From an uncultured Planctomycetaceae bacterium (GTDB lineage Bacteria > Planctomycetota > Planctomycetia > Planctomycetales > Planctomycetaceae), in the NCBI GenBank assembly GCA_903871805.1, contig CAIQIE010000319.1, positions 1 to 64,000 on the forward strand: a DNA stretch of 64,000 bases, written 5' to 3'. Under the pieces are notes generated by a model. The model was not told the origin of the DNA. It did no database searches and was given only the letters and a program-made list of their open reading frames with translations. Position 1 is the stretch's first letter. Every line of letters starts with the position of its first letter. Of this stretch, positions 60,601 through 64,000 are shown piece after piece. The translations under genes were made by a program, and so were the position numbers.

Positions 60601-61620
60601 TACTCGCTGGTGAATGATTCCGACATCCGGGGCATTCATTCAGTGGATCTGATGGGACTACAGGTCAACAACACAGTCTTCGACAACAACGGGGACGACG
60701 CAGCCACGGGCTATGACACCATCTTTGCTCAATACACAACTGCTCTGGATAATGTTGATACCGTCAACACCTACGACCGTTCGGACCGGCCGTACGAGAT
60801 CCTGATTCAGGGTTCAGACTTTACGTCCAATCAGCATGATGTGATCCGGATTCTCCAGACAGCCAGCGGTGCTGGTGCTGCTATCCGCACGAACATCTTC
60901 AATAACCGACTGGAAGTCAACGACTCCACAGATCCGACAACACCACCTCCAGGCGATACACGACCACTGCTGGATGATGGTGTCTATATGGACTGGAATG
61001 GTCCGGCCCGCATCCTTGTGGACGGCAACGACTTCGACATGAGAGCTGCGAATGATCAGATGGCCTTTGCGTTTTCGAATTCGTCGACCACCGACCTGAC
61101 GGAATTGTCCATCCAGGGAAATCAGTTCTTCATCAACAACCTGGGCACCAGCAACGGGGCCACCAGTGTCGAACTGCTGGGCGACTACAACATGGGTGAT
61201 CCGGACGGCGTCTTCCGAATTGCCAATAACATCTTCAATGTCGCCGGTGCCACACCGACTGCGATGTACTTCGTTCTTCCGCCAACAGTCGGCACACGCC
61301 TTCAGCAGGCCCTGTTCGTTAACAATCAGATCACGATGGAATCTGATGGAGGCACGGGTATAGAAATTCGCAGATCCGGCAATGGAGCCATCTTTGTCTT
61401 CAACAACAATCAGCTGAATTTCCGCGACCTTGGCACTGCAAATGAACGTGGCTTCGTGATTACTCCGGTCAATGGCCCGGTTCGCATCGGTGGACTCGAC
61501 AACCGCATGCGGGTGATCTCCACTGGCGTGAACGGGAATGGTCTGATTGAGGCTCCGCTGATCATTCCACCGGGATCCAATATCGGTCAGGTACAGATCA
61601 ATGGCGTGCTGTTCCCATAA
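57604..61620 (+). CDS. Inverse autotransporter with beta-helix passenger
   Basis: From ATG 57604 (GAGGAAC upstream) the 1338-residue protein has a signal peptide (cut near AYSQ). An intimin/invasin-type beta-barrel follows (about residues 50-290): GFGVNVRAGHTAG, WSFGSGYRYFLEDWDVVLGGNGYFDRDD and GLGAELLANGWEARGNYYQ. The passenger begins GTVDDPFRSLQRGLSSGTDIVFVHAG, the usual start of a parallel beta-helix. It runs through many imperfect repeats of the NNSGN...I.N.S.., GSAGSVIFSN and FTNNLTVTS type to the end. Unlike intimins it shows no Ig-like or lectin domain. It is probably exposed on the outer membrane, for binding or glycan contact. A strong terminator follows. Confidence 0.85.
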   Translation: MKIVQNSNRWLKKLSRAAALMSLAVGSQSAYSQDGAIFSGTSPGGAASEMMQANRSGFGVNVRAGHTAGSTVGRSDSLSTIALSPYFNSGNSLVFGDSRLGRGNEGGLVWSFGSGYRYFLEDWDVVLGGNGYFDRDDLSGTYLNQWGLGAELLANGWEARGNYYQTFGNTLSLTGQSVKSGSGAFQGENLTYTRVDSFALGMKGFDAEAGFLLPGDLSQKFDLRAFGGGYYYEGETVDGFAGWSTRLQADIARWLELGLKVTDDQQFNTTVSFSAIVHVGGFRSEEHLKRSAIQRFREPVRRNLNVVTLVSSQEAPGQLALNPSTGTPFTIAHVNSNDTSGPFLGTVDDPFRSLQRGLSSGTDIVFVHAGSKFTSGPENLVNLAPNQQLIGEGEIVAGRSTQNFVTVSAVGQLLTVELPKSPTFAASPTLDRPDIANSIGNAVVLGNGSQFSGFTITNPTVNGIFSNGAGGTTIHEVGISGAGSSAMLLQNTSGNMTISNTSLISAAGATGPLLRVNGGSGIMTFSSTDAFLLGSIQNSSGQEALVVENMSGGRFTMTKSSVTDNGGKGVVIRNNTGGSATIDNIVSTNASTNALLIENSSGDYNFTKSNPQIAALTATGSTEQAILIDGLTGRATFNTDVSIVDRQAGGIEITGSAGSVIFSNPVTLTDQLGTSTAAGVLVSGNLSGNAVEFTNNLTVTSTVVTAGAAERTNGNGLLISSNAAGSVFRAMGVTTVNGADLESILVSSESGNVDFLGETRVRNRATEGISVTGSSGSVEFGVSTPRRLAQVSNELLSTSAAIELNGNSGVVSFGEATVIDATGNAGGGAGIDIRNNTGLINFVDMDVTSVDGTGFFGLNNRLIRSDNGIITSTNETAVDIEDSGITMTLGEVNSTDAPDYGIRLVNTNSDAGRTFFVRPTASGTTAGAGGTIIGAKGDGLDNDDAAGIFLSNAGQVEIREMILSDNEFGVRIINTESWKDSSGNVIVVNDRNEQYFLMDYSLVNDSDIRGIHSVDLMGLQVNNTVFDNNGDDAATGYDTIFAQYTTALDNVDTVNTYDRSDRPYEILIQGSDFTSNQHDVIRILQTASGAGAAIRTNIFNNRLEVNDSTDPTTPPPGDTRPLLDDGVYMDWNGPARILVDGNDFDMRAANDQMAFAFSNSSTTDLTELSIQGNQFFINNLGTSNGATSVELLGDYNMGDPDGVFRIANNIFNVAGATPTAMYFVLPPTVGTRLQQALFVNNQITMESDGGTGIEIRRSGNGAIFVFNNNQLNFRDLGTANERGFVITPVNGPVRIGGLDNRMRVISTGVNGNGLIEAPLIIPPGSNIGQVQINGVLFP

Positions 61621-61663
61621 CACTCGGGTTCATGGTGGCCTCGCCTTTGCATCGCAAACTCGC

Positions 61664-61695
61664 AAACCGCCCGACCTGTGTCGGGCGGTTTTTTT
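61664..61695 (+). terminator. Intrinsic terminator of the autotransporter gene
   Basis: A perfect 11-bp stem (AAACCGCCCGA at 61664-61674, TCGGGCGGTTT at 61681-61691), 6-base loop, followed by a T run to 61695. Confidence 0.9.
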
Positions 61696-61821
61696 ATTGC
61701 GGCGGGGCCATGCCGCTGTCGGGAATCGAAGCCGGAACCCGGAGCCGGGAGCATCTTCCCGCAAACTGCCTTCTCGCAACGGTGGGCACTGAAACGCACT
61801 ATCGCCGGTTGTGCCAGAATG

Positions 61822-61979
61822 ACGAGGGCTTTGTCAAATCCTGGTTTTTGGGTTACGTCATTCCCGCGCAGGCGGGAAACCAGCGCCGCGATCTGGATTC
61901 CCGCCTGCGCGGGAATGACGATGAACCCCTATTTCATGACGGTGAACCCCAATTTCAGGCTTTGACAAAGCACGAGGGC
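61822..61979. mobile_element. MITE-like element with terminal inverted repeats
   Basis: A roughly 142-bp element (about 61830-61971) has terminal inverted repeats TTTGTCAAA and TTTGACAAA. The sequence ACGAGGGC occurs just outside each end (61822-61829 and 61972-61979), as a target-site duplication would. The centre holds ATTCCCGCGCAGGCGGGA and its inverse GGATTCCCGCCTGCGCGGG, close to the dRS3 type repeats seen in many bacteria. No transposase is encoded, so it would depend on one elsewhere. Confidence 0.65.
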
Positions 61980-62107
61980 ATCCCGTCAACAGGCAGGCCG
62001 ACAGGGATTGACGCTTCTTTCGAGTTGTGGACTTTCCGCAACAGTCACCGAGTAAGTTTCCCTGGAAACGTAGTAGCAACGACGTCTGATATCGCCATAA
62101 TTGCGAT

Positions 62108-63076
62108 ATGCCAATACTCCCTGCATCCAACTCTCACGACAGTTTTTTCAAACAGGTGTTTGGCCAGCAGGAGAATGCACGCAGCTTTTTGCTTTCCACG
62201 CTGCCAAAGGATGTTGCGCAGTGTCTGGATCTCAGCATACTGGAACCATCGCCAGCATCATTTGTCGATGAAGATCTCAGGCAGGCCCATTCGGACCTGC
62301 TCTTTCGCACCCAGTTGACCAACGGAACAGAGGCTGCCGTCTATCTGTTATTTGAGCACAAAAGTGCTGCAGATCCGCTGACTGTCTTTCAGGTGCTCAG
62401 GTACATCCTGAAAATCAACGAACAAAGGCTCCGGGATCAACTGGGGTTGTGTTGTGTGATTCCAGTCGTTGTTTACCATGGCACCAATCCGTGGAATGCG
62501 CCTGTATCACTTCGGCAATTGATTTCCGTTCCGCCGCCGCTGGAACCGTTTGTCCCGGATTTTTCACTGCAGATCATGGATCTCGGGCAGATTCAGGACT
62601 CCGAATTTCACGGCGAAGCAATTTTTTGTGCCACAATTCTGGTCTTCAAATATATAATGAGTCCGCAGATCACTGATCGGTTGGGGGATATCTTCAGGAT
62701 GCTCCGACAGGCCGGTCAGCTACAGCCCTCAGAATCCGTGATGCTAATCCTGAACTACCTCGTCAGTGGTTCTGACCGAGTGCCGAAAGATGTTCTGCTG
62801 CAGGCGCTCCAGAATGGACTGTCCAGCCACAGGGAGACACTGATGCCAACAATCGCAGAACAATGGGTCCAGGAAGGTCATGAGGCCGGGATACAGGCCG
62901 GTATACAGGCCGGGTTGTCCAGAGGGCAGCTGCTGGGAAGTATCCGGGCGTTCCAGGAATTCCTCGGTCGCGTGCCCGATACGATCGAACAACTCGATCG
63001 GCAAAACAATGAACAACTGGCCGATCTTGAACGACAACTGAGGCAGCAACTGGGATTCCCCGAACGCCGCTGCTGA
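62108..63076 (+). CDS. Rpn-family recombination-promoting nuclease / putative transposase
   Basis: The 322-residue protein belongs to the PDDEXK_2 (Rpn, YhgA-like) group. It starts HDSFFKQVFGQQENARSFLLSTLP, then has the conserved SDLLFRTQLTNG and AAVYLLFEHKSAADP (catalytic-type D...EHK motif), and VYHGTNPWNAP. The C-terminal part contains a helical repeat (EAGIQAGIQAGLSRG, three 4-residue units from 12-bp DNA repeats) and a coiled coil. Rpn proteins are Mg-dependent nucleases that promote RecA-independent recombination. A MITE-like element lies about 130 bp upstream. Confidence 0.87.
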   Translation: MPILPASNSHDSFFKQVFGQQENARSFLLSTLPKDVAQCLDLSILEPSPASFVDEDLRQAHSDLLFRTQLTNGTEAAVYLLFEHKSAADPLTVFQVLRYILKINEQRLRDQLGLCCVIPVVVYHGTNPWNAPVSLRQLISVPPPLEPFVPDFSLQIMDLGQIQDSEFHGEAIFCATILVFKYIMSPQITDRLGDIFRMLRQAGQLQPSESVMLILNYLVSGSDRVPKDVLLQALQNGLSSHRETLMPTIAEQWVQEGHEAGIQAGIQAGLSRGQLLGSIRAFQEFLGRVPDTIEQLDRQNNEQLADLERQLRQQLGFPERRC

Positions 63077-63414
63077 CCACAGTCCAGCAGGCTCGCACCG
63101 CTGCACCGCCATCGGCAGGACTCCTGCGCAATCCGCGGCTCTTTCCTCACGACGAATCCAACAATCTCGGCCGCTGCTGATTTCAACAGGCAGGTCGCAC
63201 GTGGTTTTCTTTCGTTCTTCACACAGTGGACGTGATTTCCAGGAACGCCGGTGGCTGCTGCTTCCACCTCGTGTTTGTGTGCTGTTCACTGGGTTTGCGG
63301 CCATCGGCGAAGCTGGGCCGTCGTGCCGAAGTTTCCTCTGCTGAATCCCCGTCCAGATCAATGCCTTAAAAAAACACTGGTTCCGGACAGGATATTTACT
63401 AGAATCGGGATGTC
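63077..63414. other. Intergenic region before mfd
   Basis: 338 bp between the Rpn-family gene and mfd. No gene with a recognisable domain, no repeat, and no clear promoter seen. Confidence 0.5.
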
Positions 63415-64000
63415 ATGACCCGATCAGGAAACTCCGTTCCAGCCAGTCTCAGCGATCTGACGACCGTGCTGGCGTCACTGCCCGGCTTCAGCGAAGTGCT
63501 GCAGGCACTTCAGTCTGGCCGCAGTGCCGCCATTGACGGTGCGTGGGGTTCTTCTCGCGCGCTCAGCATAGCGGCAGTGATCGCAGCCCGTCCGCAAAGG
63601 GCCTGTCTCGTCATTCAGCCGACAATTCGTGACGCGGAGGAGTTTTCGGACGAACTTGCCAGCCTGACATCTCACCCGGTTGTGCATTTCCCTGCATGGG
63701 AAAGTCTGCCCGATGCGGATCAGGCGGGTGATACGGTCGCTGCGGGTCGACTGACAGTGATTCGGCGACTTGCCGCCACTGACCGTTCGCGGCCCGTGAT
63801 TGTGACCAGCCTGCCGGCTCTGCTTCAGCCTGTTCCCACGCGGGAATCGATTCGAAATTCCACACGCACGCTGCGAACAGGAGACGAACTTTCGCTAAGC
63901 AGCTTCAGTGACTGGTTGATGGCTCATGGCTTTGAACGGGTCACGGCCGTGGAAATGCCCGGGGAATTCTGCATCCACGGCGGAATTCTGGATTTGTTTC
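63415..64000 (+). CDS. mfd: Transcription-repair coupling factor, 5' part only
   Basis: Mfd removes RNA polymerase stalled at DNA damage and recruits UvrA. The window contains the first 195 codons from ATG 63415. They cover the N-terminal UvrB-like domain: GAWGSSRALSIAAVIAARP near residue 40, HFPAWESLPDADQAG near 103, IVTSLPALLQPVP near 140, and MAHGFERVTAVEMPGEFCIHGGILDLF at the right edge. This is the usual Mfd opening; the helicase part lies beyond the window. Confidence 0.9.
   Translation, partial: MTRSGNSVPASLSDLTTVLASLPGFSEVLQALQSGRSAAIDGAWGSSRALSIAAVIAARPQRACLVIQPTIRDAEEFSDELASLTSHPVVHFPAWESLPDADQAGDTVAAGRLTVIRRLAATDRSRPVIVTSLPALLQPVPTRESIRNSTRTLRTGDELSLSSFSDWLMAHGFERVTAVEMPGEFCIHGGILDLF

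Larger units (their letters stand above)
61621..62107. other. Intergenic region with terminator and MITE-like element
   Basis: 487 bp after the autotransporter gene. It contains the terminator at 61664-61695 and the element at 61822-61979. The remaining bases carry no gene I can support, although a longer frame runs across the region. Confidence 0.65.

Overview
The window looks like ordinary chromosome of a member of the Planctomycetota. Signature planctomycete proteins recur: a cytochrome/PSD1 protein (DUF1549/DUF1553), a DUF1559 prepilin-like protein, a DUF6702 protein, PQQ-type beta-propellers, a Tat-exported Gfo/Idh/MocA oxidoreductase, and paired ExbB/ExbD-like proteins with long coiled coils. 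Many genes lack a clear Shine-Dalgarno and several use GTG or TTG starts. I found no rRNA, tRNA, CRISPR array, phage gene or intact insertion sequence. The genus cannot be fixed from the sequence alone.

Layout. 1-8177: a truncated Hsp70-family gene, a DPM1-like glycosyltransferase overlapping a methyltransferase, a small coiled-coil protein next to a Tsr3/DTW-like protein, an M1 peptidase overlapping a DUF6702 gene, and a lipid kinase. 8178-11339: a repeat-bearing gap, a PQQ beta-propeller protein and an oxidoreductase. 11561-18261: a heavy-metal RND efflux operon (lipoprotein, CusB-like adaptor, CusA-like pump, second related lipoprotein). Its pump gene is split by an exact 23-bp tandem duplication. 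18291-29753: DUF1559 protein, PSD1 cytochrome, acpS, archaeal-type phosphoglycerate mutase, Trm112-like protein, sugar isomerase and a large glycoside hydrolase with two discoidin domains. 30243-35294: an ExbB-like protein and two different ExbD-like proteins. 36231-39970: two ATPase genes that overlap by 4 bp. 40174-53836: birA, an enolase-superfamily enzyme, an FtsX-type permease, a secreted beta-propeller, a zinc dehydrogenase, a LarA-like protein, polX and cimA. 54178-64000: two secreted proteins, an inverse autotransporter, a MITE-like element, an Rpn-family nuclease and the start of mfd.

Three results stand out. (1) Upstream of cimA is a complete ribosome-mediated attenuator: a sigma-70-type promoter, an 18-codon leader peptide with four Ile codons and one Leu codon, an antiterminator arm overlapping the leader stop codon, and an intrinsic terminator ending in seven U. 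It would tie isoleucine supply to the citramalate route. (2) The ExbB/ExbD-like operon encodes two rotor-type subunits. One keeps the conserved membrane Asp and the other has Ala at the matching place, so the motor may be asymmetric. (3) A translationally coupled pair of STAND/ORC-type ATPases, with its own promoter, faces that operon. Nothing else nearby looks defensive, so a defence role for either module is speculation.
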